A DNA stretch of 47,274 nucleotides, taken from the NCBI GenBank assembly GCA_964456625.1, contig CAYWBO010000011.1:1-47274 (forward strand), given 5' to 3'. Below are positions 34,023 through 41,883 of the stretch, in pieces. Source of the DNA: Sulfidibacterium sp964456625. GTDB lineage: Bacteria; Bacteroidota; Bacteroidia; Bacteroidales; F082. The number at the start of each line of letters is the position of its first letter. The first letter of the stretch is position 1. Both the position numbers and the translations under genes were made by a program. Below the pieces are notes generated by a model. The model did no database searches and was not told where the DNA came from. It was given only the letters and a program-made list of their open reading frames with translations.

Positions 34023-35702
34023 ATGGCACAAAGTAAAGACGGTTGGGGATCTCGAATTGGCCTTATTCTGGCCATGGCCGGTAATGCTGTCGGCCTCGGC
34101 AATTTTCTTAGATTTCCTGTTCAGGCAGTACAAAACGGAGGGGGAGCATTCATCATCCCCTATTTTGTTTCATTCCTTGTGATGGGAATCCCATTGTTAT
34201 GGATAGAATGGGCCATGGGAAGGTATGGCGGTATCAAGGGGAACCACTCCACCCCATTTATTACGGATAGTATGGGTAAAAAGAGAATCTGGAAATACGT
34301 CGGAGTTTTCGGCATCTTTACCAACCTTGGAATTATTTCTTACTACACTTATATCGAATCATGGACTCTAAGCTACACACTAAAGTCTATCGGTCAGAGT
34401 TTTACCGGATTGTCGCGGACACAGGTAAGCACGGCTTTCGACAGTTATGTGGGAGTCCACGGAACGCTTAGTGATCGAATTGTAGATATTAATATTCCGC
34501 ATTGGGCGATCTTCATTTTCCTGATCACGCTGGCCATTAACATTTATATTTTATCTAAAGGATTGAGCGGAGGAATTGAGAAAGTTGCCAAAATTGGGAT
34601 GCCGCTGTTGATTCTTTTCGGCGTTTTTCTTGCCATCCGGGGAATTACACTCGGGCACACAGGTGTGGCGGGATGCGCAACCTGCAATTCTCAGGCAGGG
34701 CTGGATTTCTTATGGAAACCGAATTATAGCAGTCTGGCGAATCCCAAAGTCTGGCTTGCGGCGGCGGGGCAAATATTCTTTACCCTTTCCGTGGGTATGG
34801 GGACTATTCAATGTTATGCAGCCTATTTAAAGAAAAATGATGATATTGCCCTCAATGCCATGACTGCCGGCTGGATGAACGAATTTGTGGAGATTGTTTT
34901 GGGTGCCGCTATTGTCATCCCGATCGCAGTGGGCTATATGGGCCTTGACTGGGTAAAACAAAATGCCGGCTTTATGATGGCATTTAAAACCATGCCTTAT
35001 TTATTCAATCAATGGGGACCGATTCTGGCAACAATGTCAGGGGTTGCATGGTTTGGCTTGCTGTTCTTTGCAGGAATCACCTCTTCGCTGGCCATGGGAA
35101 CGCCATTCATGGGCTTTATGGAAGACGAATTCGGGTGGAAAAGAGTAAAAAGCGCGATTACCCTAGGGGTCATTGTGCTGATTCTGGCCCTTCCTACTAT
35201 TTTCTTCTTCGAATACGGTGTATTTAACGAATATGACTACTGGACCGGAACGGTGTCCCTTGTAGTCTTTGCCACCCTGGAAGTAATCCTGTTTTCATGG
35301 GTCTTTGGCGTCAAGAACGGATGGGAAGAGATCACCCGGGGATCAGATATTAAAGTGCCTACCATTTATAAATTCATTATTAAATGGATTACGCCGATTT
35401 TCATCATATCCATTTTTATTACATCTTTGATTGAACCCGTTCATACGGACATGGCAGGTTGGCAAAGTGCATTCCATCAGCTCATTACCCACGGAACCTG
35501 GCCTTGGGCCAACGACAGCATCATCGCTCAGATTTTCCATCTTAACGAAAAAATCGTCTATTTCAAACACGGGGTTCCTACCGGAATGTTTTTCAAAGAT
35601 ATGGCGAGACTCCTACTTTTTTCAACCTTTGTAGGGTTGAGTTATATGGTGCATATCGCCTCAAACAAAAGAAAGTTATCTACCAAATCTCTTAAATCAT
35701 GA
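34023..35702 (+). CDS. Sodium-dependent symporter (NSS/SNF family)
   Basis: This secondary transporter imports amino acids or related solutes with sodium, in the inner membrane. The 559-residue protein has about 12 helices. The first begins GLILAMAGNAVGLGNFLRFP, containing the unwound sodium/substrate-binding NAVGLGN motif of the LeuT family. IPLLWIEWAMGRYGG in helix 2 and FFTLSVGMGTIQCYAAY in helix 6 are also characteristic. An extracellular loop near residue 215 has a CATC pair. The gene's TGA overlaps the start of a small membrane gene (ATGA), which resembles the MetP-MetS arrangement described in Corynebacterium. The substrate cannot be set from sequence alone. Confidence 0.92.
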   Translation: MAQSKDGWGSRIGLILAMAGNAVGLGNFLRFPVQAVQNGGGAFIIPYFVSFLVMGIPLLWIEWAMGRYGGIKGNHSTPFITDSMGKKRIWKYVGVFGIFTNLGIISYYTYIESWTLSYTLKSIGQSFTGLSRTQVSTAFDSYVGVHGTLSDRIVDINIPHWAIFIFLITLAINIYILSKGLSGGIEKVAKIGMPLLILFGVFLAIRGITLGHTGVAGCATCNSQAGLDFLWKPNYSSLANPKVWLAAAGQIFFTLSVGMGTIQCYAAYLKKNDDIALNAMTAGWMNEFVEIVLGAAIVIPIAVGYMGLDWVKQNAGFMMAFKTMPYLFNQWGPILATMSGVAWFGLLFFAGITSSLAMGTPFMGFMEDEFGWKRVKSAITLGVIVLILALPTIFFFEYGVFNEYDYWTGTVSLVVFATLEVILFSWVFGVKNGWEEITRGSDIKVPTIYKFIIKWITPIFIISIFITSLIEPVHTDMAGWQSAFHQLITHGTWPWANDSIIAQIFHLNEKIVYFKHGVPTGMFFKDMARLLLFSTFVGLSYMVHIASNKRKLSTKSLKS

Positions 35703-35848
35703 GTACATCAGCAATAATTTTAATGGTAACTGTTCTGGGACTTGTAACAACCATTACCGTTTATTTTCTGGTCAAGGTGTTGCGTGTACCCCCGAAAACG
35801 GAGGAGGAGCTTGAAAGAGAAGCCAAGGAAGATAACCCTGAAGAATGA
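35699..35848 (+). CDS. MetS-like small membrane subunit of the sodium symporter
   Basis: The 49-residue frame starts at ATG 35699, sharing four bases (ATGA) with the symporter stop, and ends at TGA 35848. It has one membrane helix (about residues 4-28, including IILMVTVLGLVTTITVYFLV) and a short charged tail rich in Glu and Lys (PPKTEEELEREAKED). Small single-helix partners of NSS transporters are known as MetS in Corynebacterium glutamicum, where MetS is required for methionine uptake by MetP. The length, topology and coupling here fit that pattern, although sequence similarity is too short to be conclusive. Confidence 0.78.
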   Translation: MSTSAIILMVTVLGLVTTITVYFLVKVLRVPPKTEEELEREAKEDNPEE

Positions 35849-35974
35849 ACCTCTCACAACAGGCAGCCACGGGTTAGAAAGTTGATTACGATAGCAAAGC
35901 TCATGAGGTTCATCCTGTAGATTTCGATCCGACAGATACCCGAATAGCATTTCAGGTATATTAACGAGGAACAG
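35849..35974. other. Short non-coding spacer
   Basis: This spacer lies between the MetS-like gene and the helix-hairpin-helix gene. It shows no promoter consensus. The minus strand is open across most of it without family resemblance, and the composition differs somewhat from the flanks, so it could be a fragment of a dispersed repeat. Confidence 0.3.
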
Positions 35975-36901
35975 ATGATGTATCAGGACTTTAAACATTG
36001 GATTAAATCGTTCCTGACATTAAGTAAATTCGAGCAACGGGGCATCGTTGCCCTGTTGGTTTTACTCATGTTTGTGGCAGGATTGAACCTTCTGTTGCCT
36101 TCTGTAATCCATCATAAAGAATATTCCAATGCCGCTTTTGAAGCCGAAGTGGCTCGTTTTAAAGCGGCACGGCAGCATCTGGAAGACTCTCTGGAACTTG
36201 TGAGGCTTCAGAACAAAAAGCTACTGACACCGGATCAGGCGAAAGCAAGGTTGCATCCCTTTCCGTTCGACCCCAATCAACTGACGATGGCGACAGGACT
36301 CAAACTGGGGCTTACGGCAAGACAGGTTCAAACCATCATGCATTATATTGAAAAAGGAGGCCGGTTCAGGAAGACAGCGGATTTTAAAAAGATGTATTGC
36401 CTTTCAGACGCGGAATATAAAATCCTGGCTCCCTACATTAACATCGCAAAGACAAGGCAAACATTCCCACAGGAAATCACACTGGCAACAAATAGTTTGG
36501 AGATCAACACCTGCGATTCAGCTCAATTGTGCAACAAATTACACCTCCAGAGCTGGCTGGCAGGACGGATCGTAAAATACAGATCACTGCTCGGGAATTT
36601 CTATTCGGTGACGCAACTGCAGGAAGTGTACGGGATGAAAGAAACAGTTTATCAGAAACTGAAAAAGTTTCTGACCTGTGATACCTCGCTTGTGAAAAAA
36701 ATCGATCTGAACCATGCTACTTTCCGGACATTGGTCCACCATCCTTATATTGATTACCAGATCACGAAGAATCTGGTGAACTCGCGCAGATATCTGAAAG
36801 GCTTCCGCAATTTGTCAGAAATCCGGAATGTGCCCGGCATCAGCGATTCGCTGTACCGGAAACTAAGACACTATCTGTATGTTTCACCCCTAAGCAACTG
36901 A
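35975..36901 (+). CDS. Membrane-anchored protein with three helix-hairpin-helix (ComEA-type) repeats
   Basis: The 308-residue protein has an N-terminal membrane helix (about residues 24-43, GIVALLVLLMFVAGLNLLLP), so most of it would be periplasmic or surface-facing. A coiled segment follows at about 50-75. Three ComEA-like HhH units lie at about 90-150, 172-228 and 238-300, each with the pattern of an initial NxxxxxxL helix, a hairpin, and a later G-x-phi-phi segment (for example GNFYSVTQLQEVYGM and RNVPGISDSLYRKL). HhH units bind DNA non-specifically, and ComEA is the periplasmic DNA receptor of competence. Whether this protein binds DNA is inferred. It ends 2 bases before the convergent GH27 gene. 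Confidence 0.85.
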   Translation: MMYQDFKHWIKSFLTLSKFEQRGIVALLVLLMFVAGLNLLLPSVIHHKEYSNAAFEAEVARFKAARQHLEDSLELVRLQNKKLLTPDQAKARLHPFPFDPNQLTMATGLKLGLTARQVQTIMHYIEKGGRFRKTADFKKMYCLSDAEYKILAPYINIAKTRQTFPQEITLATNSLEINTCDSAQLCNKLHLQSWLAGRIVKYRSLLGNFYSVTQLQEVYGMKETVYQKLKKFLTCDTSLVKKIDLNHATFRTLVHHPYIDYQITKNLVNSRRYLKGFRNLSEIRNVPGISDSLYRKLRHYLYVSPLSN

Positions 36902-36903
36902 TC

Positions 36904-38124
36904 CTATTCTTTTTTCGGCGACAACAAGACCATCAGGACATCATGCGATGGCACCGTAACTTTGAGGGCCCTGCCTGTGGTTCCCATATTTTTGTCTTTC
37001 CACAGATCCCGTATCTCATAGCGCGCTTTCTGAGCATCTAAAACGCGACCCGACAAAGAATCGCTGATCACGTGGTCTTTCCATTTGAAATCTACTTTTT
37101 CCGGGCCTGATGCCTGATTCAGGAAACAAACAGCCCATTTGCCATGTTCCAGGGGTTTTACCCAGGTTTCCAGGCTGTCCTGAACAGCATACCTCAGCCC
37201 CTGAATTCCCAGCGAATCCTGATCCACAGCGATCACCCCCTTGTTGGTTAGAATAGATTTTGTTTCTTCCGTCATATGGCGCAAATCGTTTCCTGCGATC
37301 AGAGGAGCTGCGAGCATGGCCCACATGGAAAAGTGTGCCCGATCCTCATTGACGGTCAATCCGTTTCCAACTTCCAGCATATCAGGATCATTCCAGTGGC
37401 CGGGTCCCGCGTATTGGCGAAGATTGGCATCGATATCAATAATCTGGGTAATACCTAACGGTGTCCACTTATGCGGAATCGCTTTTATGTACCATCCCGG
37501 GCCTATATCATTGGATATACGCCACAATTGCCCGTCTTGAGCTGCCCATTTCCAGGGGTCGTCAACGCCCCAGTTACACAAACTGAAAACGATGGGCCTG
37601 TGGGTTGCTTTCAAAGCTTTACTCATCGTCGCATAAGCTTCCTGCGGATTGATGTCTTTTGTATAACACCAATCAAATTTTAAATAATCGACGCCCCAGG
37701 AGGCGTAGGTTATGGCATCCGCGTATTCATGTCCACGGGCGCCGGGATATCGGGCGCAGGTCATGGTTCCTGCACAATTGTAAATGCCGAATTTTAATCC
37801 CCGAGAATGAATATAATCGGCCAGCGCTTTAATTCCATGGGGGAATTTCTTGGGATCTGCCAGCAGATCCTGATGGGCATCTCTTGTTCGTGTTTCCCAG
37901 CCGTCATCGATAATGATGTATTTATAACCGGCGTCTCTCATCCCCGAGGAGACCATGGCGTCAGCGATTTCCTTTACAAGCTTCTCATTGATATGGGTAC
38001 CGAAAGTGTTCCAACTGTTCCAGCCCATGGGCGGCGTTAATGCAAGGGATTGTTTTTCCTGCCCCAGTGCTGAAAAACTCACAGCAAACAATACGGCCCA
38101 AAACAAAATAACTCTTTTTTTCAT
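36904..38124 (-). CDS. Secreted alpha-galactosidase, GH27 family
   Basis: This is an exported glycoside hydrolase of 406 residues that releases alpha-linked galactose. The signal peptide covers residues 1-21. The catalytic barrel starts LTPPMGWNSWNTF and contains IIIDDGW. The nucleophile Asp151 is in YLKFDWCY and the acid/base Asp206 in RISNDIGPGW, with NDPDMLEVG also conserved. A C-terminal beta domain ends the protein. The open frame continues upstream to a TTG at 38175, but that TTG is part of the promoter element at 38173-38180, so the ATG that begins the signal peptide is chosen. No SusC/SusD genes are nearby, so it is not in a typical polysaccharide utilisation locus. Confidence 0.94.
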   Translation of the reverse strand: MKKRVILFWAVLFAVSFSALGQEKQSLALTPPMGWNSWNTFGTHINEKLVKEIADAMVSSGMRDAGYKYIIIDDGWETRTRDAHQDLLADPKKFPHGIKALADYIHSRGLKFGIYNCAGTMTCARYPGARGHEYADAITYASWGVDYLKFDWCYTKDINPQEAYATMSKALKATHRPIVFSLCNWGVDDPWKWAAQDGQLWRISNDIGPGWYIKAIPHKWTPLGITQIIDIDANLRQYAGPGHWNDPDMLEVGNGLTVNEDRAHFSMWAMLAAPLIAGNDLRHMTEETKSILTNKGVIAVDQDSLGIQGLRYAVQDSLETWVKPLEHGKWAVCFLNQASGPEKVDFKWKDHVISDSLSGRVLDAQKARYEIRDLWKDKNMGTTGRALKVTVPSHDVLMVLLSPKKE

Positions 38125-38172
38125 GATATTATGGTTTGTTTCAGATAAATTAACGGACTCCGTCTGCCTTTT

Positions 38173-38180
38173 CAAAGATA
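38173..38180 (-). promoter_or_regulatory. Candidate -7 element for the alpha-galactosidase
   Basis: The minus strand reads TATCTTTG, matching TAnnTTTG, about 48 bases before the chosen ATG. Confidence 0.5.
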
Positions 38181-38416
38181 TTCCAGGCTGATACTTATTT
38201 CCGAGGACGTAAATTTAGAATTATTTCATTTAAGTCGGATTCTCCAAATTTTTGGGATCATATTTTGCAAAATTCCTCAACGCATACGATTGATATTAAT
38301 TATTTTACCTTTCCCGTTTTTCCCAAAATCACGCTTGGATCCATCACCTGAAAACGGCCTATCCCATTCACAACATTGATGTTATAGATTGTTAATTAAC
38401 ATGAAAATCATTCACG

Positions 38417-38435
38417 TTTTGTATATTCGCCCCTT
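38417..38435 (+). promoter_or_regulatory. Shared promoter motif of the first POT transporter
   Basis: The 19 bases TTTTGTATATTCGCCCCTT lie 14 bases before the start codon and recur with one change before the second paralogue (39976-39994). The inner TATATTCG resembles the -7 element but with C in place of the third T, a departure from TAnnTTTG. Confidence 0.55.
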
Positions 38436-38449
38436 AAAATTGAAATAAC

Positions 38450-39886
38450 ATGAGTGTAAAAGGAATTATCAAAGAATTTCCGCGGACATTCTGGGTGGGC
38501 AATACCCTGGAACTGATCGAGCGGTGGGCATGGTATGGCTTCTTCATGCTTTTTGCCAACTATCTGACCCGATCCTCCGATCTGGGCGGATTGCAGTTTA
38601 CCCAGGTCCAGAAAGGGGCGATTATGGGTATCGGCACCGGTATTCTTTATTTCCTGCCGGTAATCACGGGAGCCATCGCCGACAAATACGGATACAAGAA
38701 GGTCCTTTATGTCGCTTTTACAGTTTATACTACGGCGTTTATCTTCCTGCCGATGTTCCACAGTTTCACCGGCGTGTTTATCATGTATCTGTATCTGGCT
38801 CTGGGAGCTGCTTTGTTCAAACCCATCGTTTCGGCTACCGTTGCCAAGACCACCAACGACCGTACAGCGTCGCTGGGATTCGGTGTCTTTTACATGATGG
38901 TGAACCTGGGGGCATTTTTCGGCCCCATGCTGACCCTGTTGTACAGCAACACCTCCTATTCCATGGTTTTCCACATCTCGGCAGGGATGATCGCGCTGAA
39001 CTTCATCATGCTGTTCTTTTACAAAGAGCCCGACCGTCAACCTTCTACGGAAAAGCTGAGTGATTCTATTATCGCCGTTTTCAAGAATATCGGCCTTGTA
39101 TTTAAAGACCTTCGCTTTGTGTTGTTTCTGGTCATCGTAGCAGGATTCTGGACGATGTACAACCAACTGTTTTTTACTTTACCCGTATTTATCGCACAGT
39201 GGGTCGACACAACCAAACTGTATCATTTTTTCACCAACTTCCTGCCGTTCATCGCCAGTAATTACAGCCACCACGGACAGATAGATCCGGAGTTCATCAC
39301 CAACCTCGATGCGCTCTCCATCATCATCTTCCAGATTGTGGTCTCAACGGTGGTCATGCGATGGAAACCGCTGGGAACTATGGTTACCGGGTTCATCGTA
39401 AGCTCTGTCGGGATGGCTTTGAGCTTGTTGACACAAGATATTACCTACACTATTATTGCCATCTTCATTTTCTCAGTCGGGGAAATGACGGCATCACCAA
39501 AGATCACTGAATATATCGGACGCATTGCGCCTCCTGACAAGAAAGCGCTTTATATGGGCTATTCCTTTATCCCGGTGTTTTTGGGAACAACATTTGCCGG
39601 ATACATTTCAGGCGGCGTTTACCAGGCTATGTCAGACAAACACAGCCTACTGGTAAAAGAAGTGATGAAACGTGGGATACACCTGCCGCAGGGGCTCACG
39701 CTGCAACAGTATTTCGACCAGGCTGCGGCGGCCATGCACATGAAACCTGAGCAGTTGACCAACTACCTCTGGAATACCTACCATCCTTCTAACATCTGGA
39801 CGGTCATTCTGGCCATCGGCCTTGTTGCTGCAGCCATGTTATGGATTTATGACAAGTTCATCCTGGCCAAGGTAAAACAAGCTTAA
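38450..39886 (+). CDS. POT-family (MFS) peptide/solute transporter, copy 1
   Basis: The 478-residue integral membrane protein of the proton-dependent oligopeptide transporter branch of the MFS has 12-14 helices. Family motifs are the E-x-x-E-R proton-coupling motif in ELIERWAWYG (residues 21-30), GAIADKYGYKKVL after helix 2, and FYMMVNLGAFFGP (PTR2 signature) in helix 5. A central loop lies around residues 190-220. The likely substrates are di- and tripeptides, by family only. It shares a 36-base identical stretch with the next gene and is followed by its own terminator, so it is a separate transcription unit. Confidence 0.9.
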   Translation: MSVKGIIKEFPRTFWVGNTLELIERWAWYGFFMLFANYLTRSSDLGGLQFTQVQKGAIMGIGTGILYFLPVITGAIADKYGYKKVLYVAFTVYTTAFIFLPMFHSFTGVFIMYLYLALGAALFKPIVSATVAKTTNDRTASLGFGVFYMMVNLGAFFGPMLTLLYSNTSYSMVFHISAGMIALNFIMLFFYKEPDRQPSTEKLSDSIIAVFKNIGLVFKDLRFVLFLVIVAGFWTMYNQLFFTLPVFIAQWVDTTKLYHFFTNFLPFIASNYSHHGQIDPEFITNLDALSIIIFQIVVSTVVMRWKPLGTMVTGFIVSSVGMALSLLTQDITYTIIAIFIFSVGEMTASPKITEYIGRIAPPDKKALYMGYSFIPVFLGTTFAGYISGGVYQAMSDKHSLLVKEVMKRGIHLPQGLTLQQYFDQAAAAMHMKPEQLTNYLWNTYHPSNIWTVILAIGLVAAAMLWIYDKFILAKVKQA

Positions 39887-39896
39887 AAAAATAACG

Positions 39897-39932
39897 GATC
39901 CCGGTCACCGTAAAGTTTCCGGGATTTTCTTT
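39897..39932 (+). terminator. Intrinsic terminator between the POT genes
   Basis: A 7-bp stem ATCCCGG/CCGGGAT (39898-39904 with 39919-39925) has a 14-base loop and is followed by a T-rich stretch. It lies just after the stop of copy 1. Confidence 0.75.
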
Positions 39933-39975
39933 GCCGTTTCCCCCAAATCTTGTAAATCATAGAAAATTAAACAGA

Positions 39976-39994
39976 TTTTGTATATTCGCCTCTT
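39976..39994 (+). promoter_or_regulatory. Shared promoter motif of the second POT transporter
   Basis: It is identical to the motif at 38417-38435 except for T at the sixteenth position, and lies 18 bases before the start codon. The TATATTCG core is again present. Confidence 0.55.
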
Positions 39995-40012
39995 CCAAAA
40001 AATGACACAAGC

Positions 40013-41662
40013 ATGAACAAGATATCGAAAGCGTTAAAGAAATTCCCCGGTGTATTCTGGGTGGCTAACACCATGGAGCTGTTCGAGCGGTGGGCATGGT
40101 ATGGTTTGTTTGCCGTTCTTGCGTTGTATCTCACGCAGTCCACCGACACGGGGGCGCTGGGATTCTCCCAAACCCAAAAAGGCGACATCATGGGCATCGT
40201 CACGGCAATTTTGTATCTGCTGCCAATCGTTACTGGTGCCATCGCCGACCGGTTCGGATATAAGAAAGTGCTGATCCTGGCTTACATCGTGTTGTCTTCC
40301 GGATATTTCATGATGGGGAAATTCACCACCTACGGTTATGTTTTCTTTGCTTTCCTGTACGTAGCGCTCGGGGCGGCCATGTTTAAACCCATCGTTTCGG
40401 CTACCGTTGCCAAGACCACCGACAAGGACACAAGTTCCATCGGTTTCGGTATCTTTTACATGATGGTGAACATCGGAGGCTTTCTGGGGCCGATCGTATC
40501 TTCTAAGATGCGTGTGGTTGCCTGGGACCATGTTTTTACAATGTCAACAGTTTCCATTCTGGTGAACCTAGTGCTGGTGCTGCTGTTTTATAAAGAACCC
40601 AAACGCGAAACTGAGATCGAAACCAAAAAATACCTCGTCCTTGATTATCTCAACATACTATGGACACTCCTCACTTCCATCATCATTTTCGTGGTCTTTT
40701 TCACCATTTTCCTTTCCATCTTCGTTTTAGAGTCATTTGTGGTCTTCCTGTTGAAGGAAAGATTCAGCTTTAAGTTTGTGGATTTCATCAACACTTTACC
40801 CATCGGCGAAGACAACAAAAAGATATTCAGAAACATTACCACCATTTTCCGCGATTCCAAATTCATTCTGTTCCTGGTTTTTATTGTAGGATTCTGGACG
40901 ATGTTCAACCAGATTTTCTACACACTGCCCAACTTTATCGACCAGTGGGTGAACACCAAACCATTGTTCGATTTCTTCCAAAACATCTGGTCGGGACTTA
41001 CCTGGTTCTTCGGCCCCGGTGACGGCCGCAAGGTGATTGAACCAGAAATTGTGGTGAGCTTCGACTCTGGATTCATCATCCTGTTCCAGATCATCGTTTC
41101 AGCAATCGTCATGCGGCTGCGGCCCATCAACTCCATGATCAGCGGGATCATTGTTTCCGCCATCGGTGTGGGACTGGCATTTGCTACCCACAGTGTTGGT
41201 TTTGTGGTGCTGGGCATCCTCATTTTTGCGCTGGGCGAAATGGCTTCTTCACCAAAATTCACAGAATACATCGGACTTATTGCACCTCGCGATAAAGTTG
41301 GTTTGTATATGGGTTATTCGTTTCTGCCTGTGGCCATCGGAAACCTATTGGCCGGTTTTCTCTCGGGAAGGGTTTACCAAACCATGAGTGATAAAATTTC
41401 TCTGTTGCAGATAGAAGCCGCCAAACGCGGGCTTCACATCCAGGCCATTTCAAAAACCACCGACTTCACTCAGAACGATTACATTGATAAGTTTTGTAAA
41501 CTTACCGGCATGAACCATGCCCAGGTAACCGAATTTCTTTGGAAACACTACCATCCTGCCAACATCTGGATGGTCTTTGCTGTGATCGGATTCATCGCCG
41601 TGGCCGGATTGTGGATCTACGACCGGTTTATCCTGAAGAGCAAACAGCAGGTTCAGGCGTAA
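40013..41662 (+). CDS. POT-family (MFS) peptide/solute transporter, copy 2
   Basis: This 549-residue paralogue of the preceding gene has the same E-x-x-E-R motif (MELFERWAWYG, from residue 21), GAIADRFGYKKVL and FYMMVNIGGFLGP. It is about 70 residues longer. The extra length is mainly an insertion after helix 6 (about residues 205-275) that adds a hydrophobic hairpin with the stretch IIFVVFFTIFLSIFVLESF. A further expansion lies near residues 320-345. The two genes probably arose by tandem duplication and then diverged in the central loop. The substrate is not assigned. Confidence 0.9.
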   Translation: MNKISKALKKFPGVFWVANTMELFERWAWYGLFAVLALYLTQSTDTGALGFSQTQKGDIMGIVTAILYLLPIVTGAIADRFGYKKVLILAYIVLSSGYFMMGKFTTYGYVFFAFLYVALGAAMFKPIVSATVAKTTDKDTSSIGFGIFYMMVNIGGFLGPIVSSKMRVVAWDHVFTMSTVSILVNLVLVLLFYKEPKRETEIETKKYLVLDYLNILWTLLTSIIIFVVFFTIFLSIFVLESFVVFLLKERFSFKFVDFINTLPIGEDNKKIFRNITTIFRDSKFILFLVFIVGFWTMFNQIFYTLPNFIDQWVNTKPLFDFFQNIWSGLTWFFGPGDGRKVIEPEIVVSFDSGFIILFQIIVSAIVMRLRPINSMISGIIVSAIGVGLAFATHSVGFVVLGILIFALGEMASSPKFTEYIGLIAPRDKVGLYMGYSFLPVAIGNLLAGFLSGRVYQTMSDKISLLQIEAAKRGLHIQAISKTTDFTQNDYIDKFCKLTGMNHAQVTEFLWKHYHPANIWMVFAVIGFIAVAGLWIYDRFILKSKQQVQA

Positions 41663-41763
41663 GGTTCGAAAAATATAGCAGGGAATCTTAAAAACTAAGC
41701 ATGTTTCTTTCAAAACAACGGCATGAACTTTTTCGGACACGTCCGGTTATGTTCTGTTGCCTA

Positions 41764-41788
41764 TTCCACGGGTTTGAAACCCGTGGAA
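41764..41788. repeat. Perfect palindrome (REP-like), unit 1
   Basis: Twelve-base arms TTCCACGGGTTT and AAACCCGTGGAA flank a single central G. It lies in the convergent space between the POT copy 2 gene and the XRE-type gene. Its GGGTTT/AAACCC core is shared with unit 2. Confidence 0.75.
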
Positions 41789-41830
41789 ACTCATTGGAAA
41801 TTTTTAAGAGCTGGAGAGAGACACTTTCAG

Positions 41831-41856
41831 TTTCCCTGGGTTTAAACCCGGGGAAA
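41831..41856. repeat. Near-perfect palindrome (REP-like), unit 2
   Basis: Thirteen-base arms TTTCCCTGGGTTT and AAACCCGGGGAAA pair with a single T-G mismatch and no spacer. It lies 42 bases after unit 1 and resembles it, suggesting a pair of dispersed hairpin repeats that may also end transcription from both sides. Confidence 0.65.
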
Positions 41857-41883
41857 ACATATCCACAAGGGCAAGATTGGATG

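Noticed and set aside
38125..38175. Upstream TTG extension of the alpha-galactosidase
   Set aside because: The extension would precede the signal peptide and overlaps the promoter element TATCTTTG on the minus strand.
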